From assembly GCA_019787685.1 (NCBI GenBank), contig JAHNUO010000004.1, positions 1,984,001 to 2,048,000 of the forward strand: a stretch of DNA of 64,000 nt, written 5' to 3'. This document shows positions 12,930-23,825 of this stretch, in pieces (within the stretch, counting starts at the first letter, position 1; the number at the start of each line of letters is the position of its first letter). The DNA is from Chiua virens (lineage: Eukaryota > Basidiomycota > Agaricomycetes > Boletales > Boletaceae). The notes under the pieces were generated by a model, which searched no databases, was not told where the DNA came from, and worked only from the letters and a program-made list of their open reading frames with translations. Made by a program: the position numbers and the translations under genes.

Positions 12930-13377
12930 TAAATAACATACAGGAGATAGGAGAATGGTCAGTACATACATGACAGCCACAGGATGCATCAGAGATCGGA
13001 CGAGATCGCGCGCATCAGCACGCGAGCCGCGAGTTACTATATATGGACACCACTCGAGCGTACTACCGGACTTGGTGAGTGCCGCGCCTTGCCGGCAGAA
13101 ACCTTGTTTCCATATTGCAGGTAGGGAATAATATAAGTTATAGCAAAGGGGACACACAGTACCACTGTCGAGCGAATCAGTAGGGCATAGACAAAATTAA
13201 ATATGCGACAACTGCTGACAAGGTGACGAGGTCAGATGAGCGGCAAAAACATGGTCAAGAATCGTGCCAAGTGTACATAAGATACATTACAAAATGTGAA
13301 GATTTGGTCGTTACATCTGGGTGACTTGAGTTTCCATATGGTGACAATGTCCGTCATTCAAAAGCTTGTGAAGTTGT
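12930..13377. other. Gap between two pseudogenes
   Basis: AT-richer spacer with no supported ORF on either strand. No LTR-like terminus matching the downstream TGTTAGA end was found here. Confidence 0.4.
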
Positions 13378-14112
13378 GTGATTGTTAATTCAGTAATTAA
13401 TAGATGTGCAGCGTCGAACAATGAGCGACTCATTGCAGTTGATCCCTCACAATTGTTACTGGAACAACGAAGGGCGTATGACATCGTAGATTGGCATTTA
13501 CGCGAATACTTGGCAGGTAGAAAACCACCTCAACTGTTGATGGTCATTCAGGGAGAATGAGGCGTCGGGAAATCTAAAACGATTCAAACTATCACAGAAA
13601 ATTTCGCATCCTACGAAATGAAACACGGACTAGTGAAGGGTGCTTATACCGGAATTGTTGCATCGATAATCGATGGCAAAACACTCCACGTGCTTGGTGG
13701 AATCGCAGTGAATGGGCACGATCCAGGGGCGCGCGTCGTCCAACCAGCATTTGGCGGAGTCAACGTAATACTTGTCGGCGACTTTCATCAGTTTCCCCCT
13801 GTTGCTTCCAAAAAAAGCGCACCATTATATTATCCTTTAAGTTGCAACCCGTCGTTGGACTCTGCAGAAGAAATGATGGGACGCAGCATATACATCGGGA
13901 CACCTCCGACGGGCAAACTGACGCCATTCAACGCATACGTCGCTCTTTCGCGTAGCCGAGGCAGAGACACTATACAGTTGTTGCGTGAGTTTGATGAAAA
14001 GCTATTCACCACACACCCCAATGAAAACCTACGAGTGGAAGATGAGCGACTCAACGGATTAGATAAATTAACTACAGACTGGTGGACAAAGATGTCGCAA
14101 TCCCATAATTAA
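13378..14112 (+). pseudogene. PIF1-like DNA helicase, broken and internally deleted
   Basis: Remnant of a PIF1-family (Helitron-type or stand-alone) 5'-3' DNA helicase. Visible parts are ERLIAVDPSQLLLEQRRAYD before the P-loop, a Walker A reading GE-stop-GVGKSKTIQ, VEGQ-less spacer, a Walker B block VNVILVGDFHQFPPVA, and the C-terminal AYVALSRSRGRDTIQLL motif. The stop is TGA at 13558-13560, at the first variable glycine of the P-loop. Between about 13830 and 13880 the middle third of the helicase is missing, since Walker B and the C-terminal motif are nearly adjacent. Both defects make it inactive. The strand and position match the Copia 3' end that follows, but helicase and LTR element need not share an origin. 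Confidence 0.85.
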
Positions 14113-14351
14113 ACTTAATCGATTAGCGATAACACGACTTCGGGAAAGGTCGGAGGCGACCCGTCGGGAAAACACGGGTGAAATCTCGAGGACTCACAGC
14201 CACTAATTAGGGGGGGAATGACCTTGTAAACAAGGTAATGATGTCGCATTCACCACAGACTCAAGTTGAAAGCTTTTCCTAGATTTTGATTACTACCTAC
14301 GAGGCAAACACTGATAGACTATTGCCTTAGCTTCTCATGCTTGAGGGGGAG
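14113..14351 (+). mobile_element. 3' internal end of a Copia-type LTR element with polypurine tract
   Basis: The last 240 bases before the LTR carry no open coding frame but end in a classical polypurine tract, TTGAGGGGGAG (14341-14351), directly abutting the TG of the LTR. The tract primes plus-strand DNA synthesis in Ty1/Copia retrotransposons. No reverse transcriptase, integrase or RNase H remnants were seen upstream, so only a short piece of the internal domain survives. Confidence 0.6.
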
Positions 14352-14788
14352 TGTTAGAATTTATTCTATTATTTAGTGACCGCTTACATAATTATACCTA
14401 CATTTCACTGTAGAGTACTGTAGTCCTCTTTAGTGACTTACAGTATTCTACAGCTTCCTCCAGATTCCCAACTCCAACAGATTCATGGTGGAAGACTAAT
14501 GGATTTTGTCTGTTCCAGGTCAGAACACAGGGCTCATAACCTTTTGCAGCCAGAGTATGCGAGGTGGTGACTGACTCGGATCAGACGAGGTGAGCCCTTG
14601 TGAGGGCCAGGGATGATGACTATTGATTGGGATCTCGCCGAGGCCCCTGATACAGGTCGACATTTTTATATATCCTACTGCTATTGTCTCCAGATGACTC
14701 AGATGTGTAATCTGTAGTCTTTGTCTCGACAAGTGAGGCCAAGCTTGGTTTGCTCGTGTTTATAATACTCGATGCACGATCTCCAACA
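14352..14788 (+). repeat. Copia-type 3' LTR (about 437 bp)
   Basis: Starts TGTTAGA immediately after the polypurine tract and ends TCCAACA at 14788. The ends form a 7-bp imperfect inverted repeat with TG...CA termini. Length and termini fit Ty1/Copia LTRs. A second copy (the 5' LTR) was not seen in the window, so the element is truncated or rearranged. The 3' boundary is inferred from the terminus alone; the flanking 5-bp target duplication cannot be tested without the 5' end. Confidence 0.6.
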
Positions 14789-15288
14789 CATACATATGCA
14801 GGTGAGAATCTGTCACTTGGTGGTTACGACATTTTCATGGACATTGGACGTCTGGACAACCAGTCACAGGTGGGGTGGAAATCGACTTAGTACGTAAAAT
14901 ATGACAGCATTATAAGTCTGATAACGTGCCCCAATCACGAGTAGGCTCGCTCGGTTCACGCGTGTATGTCGAACCTTGTTCAGAAATCCCACCATCTTGT
15001 CATCATCTGATCGGATAGTCTATGAACTATCCGTGTATCCATGGTGAACTCAGCAACCTTACGTCCGTTCCTTCCATATCTTCTTCGCTTCTGCAATCTG
15101 ATGCTGGTCTCTTTTCCTTCCCATTGACTAGAGAACATCCCAGTTGCGCCTTTCGTCGTGGCGTGGGCAGACGACACCTACTCTCATTTCATCTCTTCGC
15201 TCGTTTTCGACACCCTATACACCAGCACCTGCTGTACAACTCCCCGAATTTCCCTGGCTTGTATTGAAGTTGTACCATCCTTTTCAAC
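14789..15288. other. Upstream region of the SH3 membrane-protein gene
   Basis: No gene supported. The last 250 bases are pyrimidine-rich (many TTC/CTT runs), as is common in fungal promoters and 5' leaders. They precede the ATG at 15289, which sits in a favourable context (caacATGc). Confidence 0.4.
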
Positions 15289-16998
15289 ATGCAAAAAGCA
15301 TCAGCAAGGCATCGTGCTTTGGGCCGTTCCGTCGCTGATCTTGACGCACGCGAACCTTCGCTCGTCGATACGCCTCTCCCTGTCAATTCCATTCCTGTTG
15401 TCGGTCCGCTTGTGAGCCCAGTAGTCGGGAATGGGGCTGGTGGCGGCGCCCAACCTTCTTCCACTGATCCTCAGCCAGCTCCAGTCTCTAGTACTGTTGG
15501 CAGTGGGACCGGTGGTGGCGATGGCGGGGGAAGCACCCCAGCGCCTTCTGACTCACCCACAAATGGTGGGGGCAACATAGTCCCACCGATGTCGCCTGTT
15601 CCGGGCCCAGCGTCCCCTACACCTGTTCCAGGAATTCCAGACGGTTCATCTCCAGGGAACCCATCCGGAACGCCGTCTAGTGCATCACGCGGAGGAAGTA
15701 CCAGCGGGAGTGGCACGCAAAGTTCTTCAAACTCAGGTGCTCCCGGAAATTTCCTTGGTACCAGTGGTAAACAAACTGCCCCAGTCAATGTTGGGGCAAC
15801 TACAAAAACATCTACCGCTGTTGATTGGTCTGGTTCTCCTTCGCTTTCAACAGGCTTTCAGTCGTCTGTGCCATCTTCGCTTGGCTCCAGCCCCAACGTT
15901 GTTGGTACGGCTGCTCCCTCGCCAACCGCCACCACCGCGGCGGCCGCGTCCTCTAGAAAACAGTTTCCTGGGGGATTGATCGCAGGAATCATTATTGTGT
16001 GCTTGCTTGCATTAGGCGCACTCACTCTTCTTGTCATTCGCCGTCGCTCGATTTCGCGTCGCCTGGAGCTTCGCAGGCAATGGTGGTTCGGCCGCGCGGG
16101 TGGAGAGTTTCCCCCTCTCAATAACAGGAACATTTTCAGCCCGGTAGGAGAGGCCTCGGCAAGCCGACTCAGTACCCGCAGCAGTTTCGCGACCAACTTC
16201 GACCAAGGGTTGATGTTCCGTGTTGATCCATCACCACCTAGGCTTTCTCTCGTCTTTCCCGACGTTCCTCCCATGGCTGAGGTTCGCGAGCGAAACTCTG
16301 TTTTGATTTCTACTGGAGGTGCTATAGCGCGGAGGGAGTCCATGAACAGCATGCTGAGCAGTGGGAGCGACCCAGACGCTCAATATTTGACCGTTACAGG
16401 ACAGGACAGTATGGAGCCCTCCACACCCATGTCTGTTCGTCCATTCTCACCTTCTGAGTCCTTTGCCTTCCCGAAACCACCTGGGCCACCGTCCGCCACG
16501 GTGGACTCTTTTTTTTCTTCAAGGCGACAAGAGACTGACTCTTCCCAATCCCCTGCGACTCCTCTCGTCCATCTTAGTTCCCCTCCTCGTGTATTCATGG
16601 CGGACCTTCCTCCCGGATCAGCCACTACGCTTCCTCAGACGTCGACGCTTACTCCTACACTTTTACCTTCTGTCTCAGCGTCCGATTACAACGTAGATCC
16701 ATTTGCTGATCCTGCGGAACCAGAATTTGCGGACATCGAGATCATCCGTCGGCCCTTTGCACCCTCATTGGACGACGAACTAGCTGTTCATCCCGGTGAC
16801 CGCGTTCGCATTCTCCAAGTCTTTGATGATGGCTGGACACGGGTGGAGAAACTGGCGCCTAGTGAGAAAGAAAGTCATGAGCGGGGATTAATTCCTGTTG
16901 ATTGCCTGCGGGAAGCTAGCCAGGCGCTTCCAGCATTCCTCGCTCAAAAGAGGGTCAGTACCTACGGGCCAGAGCATTTTATAGGCACCGCATTCTAG
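15289..16998 (+). CDS. Single-pass membrane protein with mucin-like ectodomain and cytoplasmic SH3 domain
   Basis: One uninterrupted 569-residue ORF. Residues 1-220 are rich in Ser, Thr, Gly and Pro and probably heavily O-glycosylated. A single membrane helix follows at about 228-248 (GGLIAGIIIVCLLALGAL), with a basic RRRSISRR stop-transfer stretch on its C-terminal side, so the C-terminus should face the cytoplasm. About 240 residues of low-complexity linker lead to an SH3 fold at about 488-545, with the typical ALYDY-like start replaced by PFAPSLDDELAVHPGD, then VFDDGWTRV and GLIPVDCL. The layout resembles yeast Fus1/Sho1-type membrane scaffolds, but no orthology can be claimed. There is no obvious cleaved signal peptide, so the helix may act as signal anchor. 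No introns or damage. Confidence 0.85.
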   Translation: MQKASARHRALGRSVADLDAREPSLVDTPLPVNSIPVVGPLVSPVVGNGAGGGAQPSSTDPQPAPVSSTVGSGTGGGDGGGSTPAPSDSPTNGGGNIVPPMSPVPGPASPTPVPGIPDGSSPGNPSGTPSSASRGGSTSGSGTQSSSNSGAPGNFLGTSGKQTAPVNVGATTKTSTAVDWSGSPSLSTGFQSSVPSSLGSSPNVVGTAAPSPTATTAAAASSRKQFPGGLIAGIIIVCLLALGALTLLVIRRRSISRRLELRRQWWFGRAGGEFPPLNNRNIFSPVGEASASRLSTRSSFATNFDQGLMFRVDPSPPRLSLVFPDVPPMAEVRERNSVLISTGGAIARRESMNSMLSSGSDPDAQYLTVTGQDSMEPSTPMSVRPFSPSESFAFPKPPGPPSATVDSFFSSRRQETDSSQSPATPLVHLSSPPRVFMADLPPGSATTLPQTSTLTPTLLPSVSASDYNVDPFADPAEPEFADIEIIRRPFAPSLDDELAVHPGDRVRILQVFDDGWTRVEKLAPSEKESHERGLIPVDCLREASQALPAFLAQKRVSTYGPEHFIGTAF

Positions 16999-19900
16999 AC
17001 CTATAGCCCGTGATACCGTGAGTCTCAATCTGTTATATCCCTATGTGCAATATTGATGATGATTGGACAGATAGACCGTGCGGGCCATGCCAGAAGATTC
17101 CGTTAGACCACTCATCCCATCTTCAAGTTTGTGCAACGCTCTTTTAGAAACCGACTTGACTCCCCATTCCACGTTCGATTCTTCCATCTTCTCCCGTGAA
17201 CGGCGTTACATGTGCTGGTCCTCACATTCATATACATCCCAGAATTGGATGTCGATACCACATATTCTTTTGCTTGTATTTCCCATACCCTCGTCTTTCT
17301 TTTCACTTGAGTTCTATTCTTAGTGTCAGAATATCCACTCTGACACCTGACAGTTGGCTCATTCAACGGAGTTTTGGTTCGAGCACGGAACACATGTATT
17401 CTTGTCTCATTTGTACCGTGTTCTTCTAGCGCCTTACTTGTATTCTCGTTTCCATTGCTCACACGGATCTCTTCTCCCGCAGGGCGTTTGTTGCTGGCTG
17501 GACCATGTCCCGGACTCTTCAAAGGAACTGCCGCATTGGAACCAGGTTGCTACTTATGAGTATGTATGTGCACGCTTCAGTCATTTTTCTTCTCACTGTC
17601 TCGGTTGTCATGGCTTTCCTCTCGTCGCTATGAAGGTTCAATGTATCACCCATTTAATCAAACTTTAATAACAAACTTGGTTCCCCACAGCACAAGTACA
17701 CTGTACTGTATGACAGATGCGGCCGGCGTCATAGATCGGCCCATCAGTGTATTCACAATTAACCCATATTAGCGCGCGTTAACCTTTTTTTGCATTTTAA
17801 ATTGACCACATGGCAAAAAAACGAACCCTCGTTCTCCACACGTTCACCACATGTAAATCAGTGACGAACGCTGTACAGGCTGCGGGGTGCAGACTGCATG
17901 TACACGCTGCCGCGCATCCTCGGAAAAATAACGCTCGAAGTGGCTTGGACAATGTGACAATTGAGTGTGCGACAAGGTACGGCAGCGACGGCATTATGGG
18001 CGGCCCCCACTCTGCCACCGTCCCAGCAGGACCAACGATTCTTCTTCGAATTCCCGGTCCTTTCTACTCACGAAAGAGTTCCATGCACAGTGAAAAAGAT
18101 GCCTATCTTGCGTTCCCGACGTACAAACCAGGCCGGCAAGAATCATGTTTATACCGACAAAGGTGACCGTCGTGAAATTTTTCTCAAGGGCAACGGTGAA
18201 GAGTTGATCCAATAAGAGAGTTCTTTCCGGGACGTATGCTCATCCTCAAGCCAGGTGAGAGAGGGGAGGTTGGCGTGGTAGCGCATCGTTGATCGGTTCG
18301 AGCGTGTAGTCTAAAGTGTCGTCCGAGGGCAGCGCGGTGTCGTAAGAATAGAAATTTTTGTTCTTCTCGTTGAGAAAACTTTTCTTGATTTCTGCTAAGT
18401 AAGCAAGGGTGATGTTAGGTGACCGGTGGCCTCGAGTCTGCCATAAGTGTCCAGTGGCGTCGGGATTGTCCAGGTTGCAACAAGTTGATGTCCAAATACG
18501 TGCACGAGGCAAGCCGTCACGACCGGTTGCCTTATCCCCACCGTGGCGCACGATTCGGTGATCTTTGGCCGTAGGATTGAAGCACCTGCGAGCGCTTTTA
18601 GTCTGGCGACTAGACCGTTGCGACTGGTTGGTCAATCGAATACACGAACGATACATACGCCATCCGGGCTTCCCCTTCCCTCGACGTAATATGGGGGGAT
18701 CGATGCCATGATCACATTGATACGGCAGCAGAAAACTTGGTGAGGCAGTGAGAACGCAGCGTTCTGTCGGGACTGTAACAATTCGCACCCCACTTGCGAT
18801 ACTGAATAACTTATTCCGAGTCAGAGCAAGAGCGAGCGAGTAAAGGGGGCCGTGCCTTCTGCAAAATCTACTGGTACCCAACCAGCGATCATTAGTGATT
18901 AAAACTAGACGTGCAGGGAAACAGGGCTTGTAGCATCAGTTGTGTTGGCTTTCAAAGACGTGTGGTCATTATGGTCGAAAAACCGAGTTCGCCTTCATGG
19001 ACGGGTCAAGATATGTTGTGGACCAGTACCAATCAACACTGCCAAAAAAAAAAGCGGCGGGGAGGATAGTAAGTACGCGGACTCATTTGATGTATAAAAC
19101 ATGCCTCGCTCGCGTACCAAAGGCATAGTCCTAAATCGATCTGAATTCGTGGCTGGTACTATTGGGACGCATTGCAATAGGTCGAGGTAGTGCATACCAG
19201 TGAATAGAGCCGATGTCCAGGGTAGATCCCAAAGTTTCTGGACCAACTCGGAGCTAAACAAAGCAATCTATCGCAAAGAATTCGAGTCATCTCTTTAGAT
19301 CGATCCATTAAGTAGGATCGCCTACGGTTGTCGGGCCACTTCAAGAACTGAAGCCCTGCAGAGAGGCACTCACTAGTAGGTTCGTTCTGCAAGTTTTAGA
19401 AAACCCAAGTTTGCCATATTGAAGTTTACCTGGATGGTCGTTATTGGACCTGGTCCCACTAGCTTCATGCCAATTCTACTCGACCTCATTTCGGAACTTT
19501 CTAGCCAACGCGGTCTCGGTGATCAACGTACTAGTAGAGGATTGCTGTTTGCCAGTGACTCGAGTGCTCCGTCATGAAGCTCACAAGGCCATTCCCACGC
19601 CTCAGTAACTTGCACTTCTTTGAAGCTTCTAACAATAAGTATCTCCGATGCGTTGAAAGCTTCGGTTTAATAACATACTCAGAACAACATCGCTACAATA
19701 GTGACGGTCGTTCTAACCGTATGCAATAACACACACTTTGCCTTTCCTGGTGTCTTACTGGCGTCTCCTCTATCATTGTCACCTTCAATCGGGGATCGCG
19801 CATGCATCTACGATCATCCGACGGCCCAAAACGAGATTAAGGCACCAAGGCTAGAGTGGGCACGAGGAAGCTGCTTAATCAACGCCATCGAGATTTATCC

Positions 19901-20365
19901 ATCCGGTCTCCAGAGACGACTCGGATGCCTATTCCCTTTGACGAATTCCGATGATGACTTGTGAAGATCGCTTTGACAGGTATCACACATTATGCCGTTT
20001 GTTGCCCCATGCAAGGATGGAGACGGGACCGCCAAGGCAGCGATGATCTGGTATGAAAGCTTACCCCGCAAGAAACTTTTCCCCCCTGATCTTGTTTGGG
20101 AGGTTTGCTGACGAGTCAGGGTCTCTGTGCTGTACATTACCTGAGTCAGTGAGACAGAAATTCGCCTCAGTTCCTTGGTTCTTAAAAAATTGTTTGCTAC
20201 AGACTTCGGCAATCATTGGGCCCATTTCAAACATTTATACGGGACAATGGACATGCCAAATGGTTTTTCTGTGGAGGTTACGTTGAATGCTGTTGTGCGA
20301 TTGCTAGTCACGGTGTCCATTGTGATAATTACAGTATGATACAGAGTACAGCTACCCCAGAACGG
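16999..20365. other. Gene-poor stretch, about 3.4 kb
   Basis: The first 700 bases are pyrimidine-rich and probably include the 3' UTR of the SH3 gene. The longest ORF is on the reverse strand (18881-18246, 211 codons); its composition is erratic and its domain content nil, so it is not called. No tRNA, transposase or terminal repeats were recognised. Confidence 0.4.
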
Positions 20366-20683
20366 CTATTTCCTTGGTCTAATATGGCTTAAATGAGGCT
20401 CGCGAATGTGTCGAACGAAATTCCTGCGTTTAATCCATTTGTTGCATCCCTCCCACATGCAATGAATCAGAGTGTTCCCGCCCACGTTTCTAATATCATG
20501 TGCGTCTCCAAAGTGTGCCGAAACACCCGCGCATGTGATCAGCGTGCCGCACGGCTCAGATCTGCCCTCTATCTGCCACCGACAAGGCACCCTGCTTAAA
20601 CATGAGTGGATAATCCGCGCGCTGGCAGTGGCTGCATCAGGATATGCATTGGCTGTTCGCTCAGTTTCTTGCATTTGTGTCAC
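20366..20683 (-). CDS. Small C2H2-type zinc-finger protein
   Basis: A 105-residue reverse-strand ORF with two metal-binding units. The first is C-x10-C-x11-H-x4-H (PCGTLITCAGVSAHFGDAH) and the second is C-x4-C-x11-H-x4-H (CMWEGCNKWIKRRNFVRHI, then H). The identical x11-x4 spacing in both and the basic RRNFVRHIRE helix argue for a real gene. Agaricomycete genomes carry many such short single-exon zinc-finger proteins of unknown role; nucleic-acid binding is likely. Start is the first ATG at 20683. Neighbours give no clue, as the gene stands alone in a gene-poor stretch. Confidence 0.65.
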   Translation of the reverse strand: MTQMQETERTANAYPDAATASARIIHSCLSRVPCRWQIEGRSEPCGTLITCAGVSAHFGDAHDIRNVGGNTLIHCMWEGCNKWIKRRNFVRHIREPHLSHIRPRK

Positions 20684-23279
20684 CTGTCGTGCAAACTAAA
20701 ATAATCAAGGTCGATCATGGTAGCGAACTGCGAGTGTACTGTGTGACCCACAGACTCGAAGTCTCTGCCTCGCGGATCATCATCCTGGATATGCTAAATC
20801 AATTTGGCCGATTCAGTTATGGCCACGATCAGTGCCTTTTTCCCTCTGAAAACTGCTAAAAACATACTGATTGGACTGGAAAAGAGGCACCCGAGCGGTA
20901 AATGGGAGCTCCGTCGAAGAGTCCTAGTCCATGCGTTTCATGAATAGATACAGTTTGGTATGGAGCGATGACAGGGTGCAAATGATGGCAGATGGTATTG
21001 ATAGGGGTTACAGCATACCGGGGCTCACGTCCCTGGGTGGCAACCCGTGCATCTGTGGAATGTTGTGTCGTAGTCTTCGCGTATATTTTTTTCAGTAGGT
21101 AGGGTTTTTCAGAACTTAGAGAGAAGTATATTACTTACGGAACCGAGACCAGTATACGGACCATGATCTTGGATGGCAATGTTATTCTGTTAATGTTACT
21201 CGTCAGCGTTCAAATATTGACCTAGGTCTAAATTTTCAAACATACTGAAGGAGCTGATTCTGTATGAGTGGCATGATCAAGAGTCCGATTCATCGAGCTG
21301 AAAATACTCTTCTGTTCGTGCTGTGAACGGCGTGAGCAGAAAGGGAGATCAAAGTGGGTGTGACTTGCATTTTCGCCTCAGATTCATTCTAATTTATGGC
21401 GTCCACCATCCCTCTAAAGCTCCGTGGAAGGTCTGATGGAAACCAGCTAAAGATTTTAGCCTAGTAGAAATGACCATTAATCTTTCCTAAAGGGCTATTA
21501 TGGGGGACCGAGCACGGGCAACTCGAACAAGAATTGACCGCTTGGCGATAACACATTTGAATTGTTAGGGCTAATTTGGCCGGGCTGCGAACAGAAACAG
21601 AAAGGCGGAGCACATAGAGACGATATGAGCTCAGTACCCTGTTGCAACAGCTCCAGCGTCAAGAGCGCAGACGATGTTACATAATCATGGTAGTCGCCTA
21701 GGCTGCAATTCAGTTTGAAAACGGGAGCCCGAACATCGCGTGAAAAGCAAACCGTAGGCATACTAGTAATGAGACCAGAAGTGGATGAAAATAACCAAAG
21801 GCTACGAAGGCGACAGAGGGGAAGGACCAGGACTCAGGTGCTACTGAGTCTGTGCAAGGGAGAGGCTCCTGGGCTGTTTGGCCCCCCATCGGGCGCCCTT
21901 CTCCGAGGATCAGGGTCGGACTCCACAAAGGATACAGGTAAGGGGGGCGGACAGCGGATTTAAGCCTGCGAAAGCTCTCGTCGGTGGCGACCGCTATCCC
22001 GACCACCTCCCTTCCAAGGCGGTTTAGGGGACTTCCATACAGCTGTACGTCGAGTAGGTAGAGGCAGGGGTGTCGTAGGAACTGGGGAGAGGCCCTGAGT
22101 TGATTTAACAATCTGAAACGCATCACAGTAACAATTGTTGCACCCATATACTTTGAACCCTGTGGCGATGCTAGTTATTTATACAATCTATACGACAAAA
22201 GTATGCCTCGACGTACTACCAAGATCAGAGGAGTATATTATAGAGTAGAGAAAGTAGACGAACGGCGATCGCCAATGGGAGTCATTGGGAGATATCGGGT
22301 AATGTGTGAACTCGGGGGGACTGTTGAAAGCGTATACAGTTAGACGCGCGTGTAGCGGCACCAAGGAATCCCACCTAGCTATGGACTGTTATATGGTGAC
22401 GAGCAGATATGATGGTTACGCTGATGCTGTGCTCGAGCAACATCGTACAGAACCAATGGAAATTGGAATTGATAAGGTAGGTAGCCCCTTCGAGAGTTAA
22501 AACTTCATGTTTCCTCTATTTGTCTCTGCGGAGGCGTTAATGTGATCCCTCATCATCTCTGGGTGAAGAATACAGAATCAGAGCCATCTAGTCAGAGGGA
22601 GTGGGTAAGATGAACAAGAAGGGGGTAGGGAGACTGACCTGAGTAGGTCTTCCAGGAAGGTCTCCACTAGCCTATTCGAAAGATTTCAAGTTGAAGACGT
22701 ATATAGGTCACGGAGACGAGGGACCCACGTACGAATACTACCGTTGGGTCCCAGCATGCGGATGCGGTCTCCTCTTCTGCAGGTTGACTACTACAGTGTT
22801 ATGACCTTAAGGAATGGCTTGGCTTGATGTCCAACGCTATCAAGGTGTGAAGCTGAAGAATTACTAGTCGAAACAACATAATTACAGTACAAGAACGTAC
22901 GATTTGATATCATCCCGGCGGGCCACTCGTTGAAGTGGCCAATTCTGTTCCTATCCACCCAAGAGTTTGAAAATTCAACAAGTTCGACGAATAGTATACC
23001 AGGTAGACACGACGCAGGTCAATAGGCCCGAAGCTACCACCACAATTGGACGGTCGGACAAAACCCAAAGTTACACAAGTTGCATTACATAATGCTGGGT
23101 TGTTTGTCAGTGTTTTCTGCGATTATCCCCAAGCAGCCTCCACTCGTGAGTACTATCGTATGCAGCGTTACGGGTTCGAGTGGCGGCCAGAGCTACCTAG
23201 ACCACATATAGATGCAATTACACCTGGTAAGAAGGTTCATGCCTTCGAGTCATTTTCGTGACTTACACCTGAAACACGA
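20684..23279. other. Gene-poor stretch, about 2.6 kb
   Basis: No supported gene. Reverse ORFs at 22147-21710 and 21761-21498 overlap in different frames and lack domains. The short forward ORFs at 22306 and 23046 are also unconvincing. A GGTC/GGCC-rich patch at 21860-21960 differs in composition from its surroundings. Confidence 0.35.
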
Positions 23280-23728
23280 CCAAATAAGTCTGGCCACCAA
23301 AGGTGCAACTTAGCCCGAAATAAATTCAGAATTAGCGATTAAATATGTTGGAAGATGAACTCGTGATTCAATTCAGAATAACTTGGCGAATAAATTGCCC
23401 AACAAATAATTGGTCATACGGTACTTAAGTTTGCCATTAAAATGCAAGATTTGTTTTGCCAAAAATGAACAGCGGTCATATTCGAGATTATGCATAGCAT
23501 ATGTACCAAGTATAATGTACTGATCCCGCCAGAATACGATTAGGACTATCCTAAGTTTACATATAAAATACAAAGTATAAAGTTGTGCTACATATGTTCC
23601 CTGAACGTGCCTTGATTGAGGTACCTTAACATATTTGAGACATTTTGAAAAAATGTGCTAGAGTAAGGGCTAAGCACAAATTTGACCACTAAATTTGAAA
23701 ATGTATGGCGTACAAACTCTACAGCCAC
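23280..23728. other. AT-rich block bordering the mobile-looking region
   Basis: About 450 bases of clearly AT-rich, non-coding DNA directly outside the GC-rich hairpin cluster at 23729. A block with the same character lies outside the related cluster at the other side of the 19-kb region (42713-43139). Both contain TTAGCGATTAAA (about 23333 and 42738), in the same orientation. Confidence 0.4.
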
Positions 23729-23783
23729 TTAGTGGCCCACCCAGTGGGTCACTTTGCGGTCCGCCAGAGGCGGTCACTCCGCG
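23729..23783. repeat. Cluster of GC-rich short hairpins (left)
   Basis: Four inverted repeats in 55 bases: CCACT-T-AGTGG, CCCAC-CCA-GTGGG, CCGCC-AGA-GGCGG and CCGCGG. Such clustered hairpins are common near the ends of class II transposons. A related cluster, read in the opposite direction, lies at 42670-42712; both contain CCCAC, 4-5 bases, GGGTC, then ACT. Confidence 0.45.
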
Positions 23784-23825
23784 GCGCAGCAGAGGTAAGG
23801 GGGCTAGAAAATAACATGCATTAGC

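Noticed and set aside
18246..18881. 211-codon reverse ORF
   Set aside because: No domain, odd composition and no supporting splice sites. It is most likely chance in a gene-poor stretch.
21498..22147. Two overlapping reverse ORFs of 87 and 145 codons
   Set aside because: They overlap in different frames and neither has a recognisable motif.
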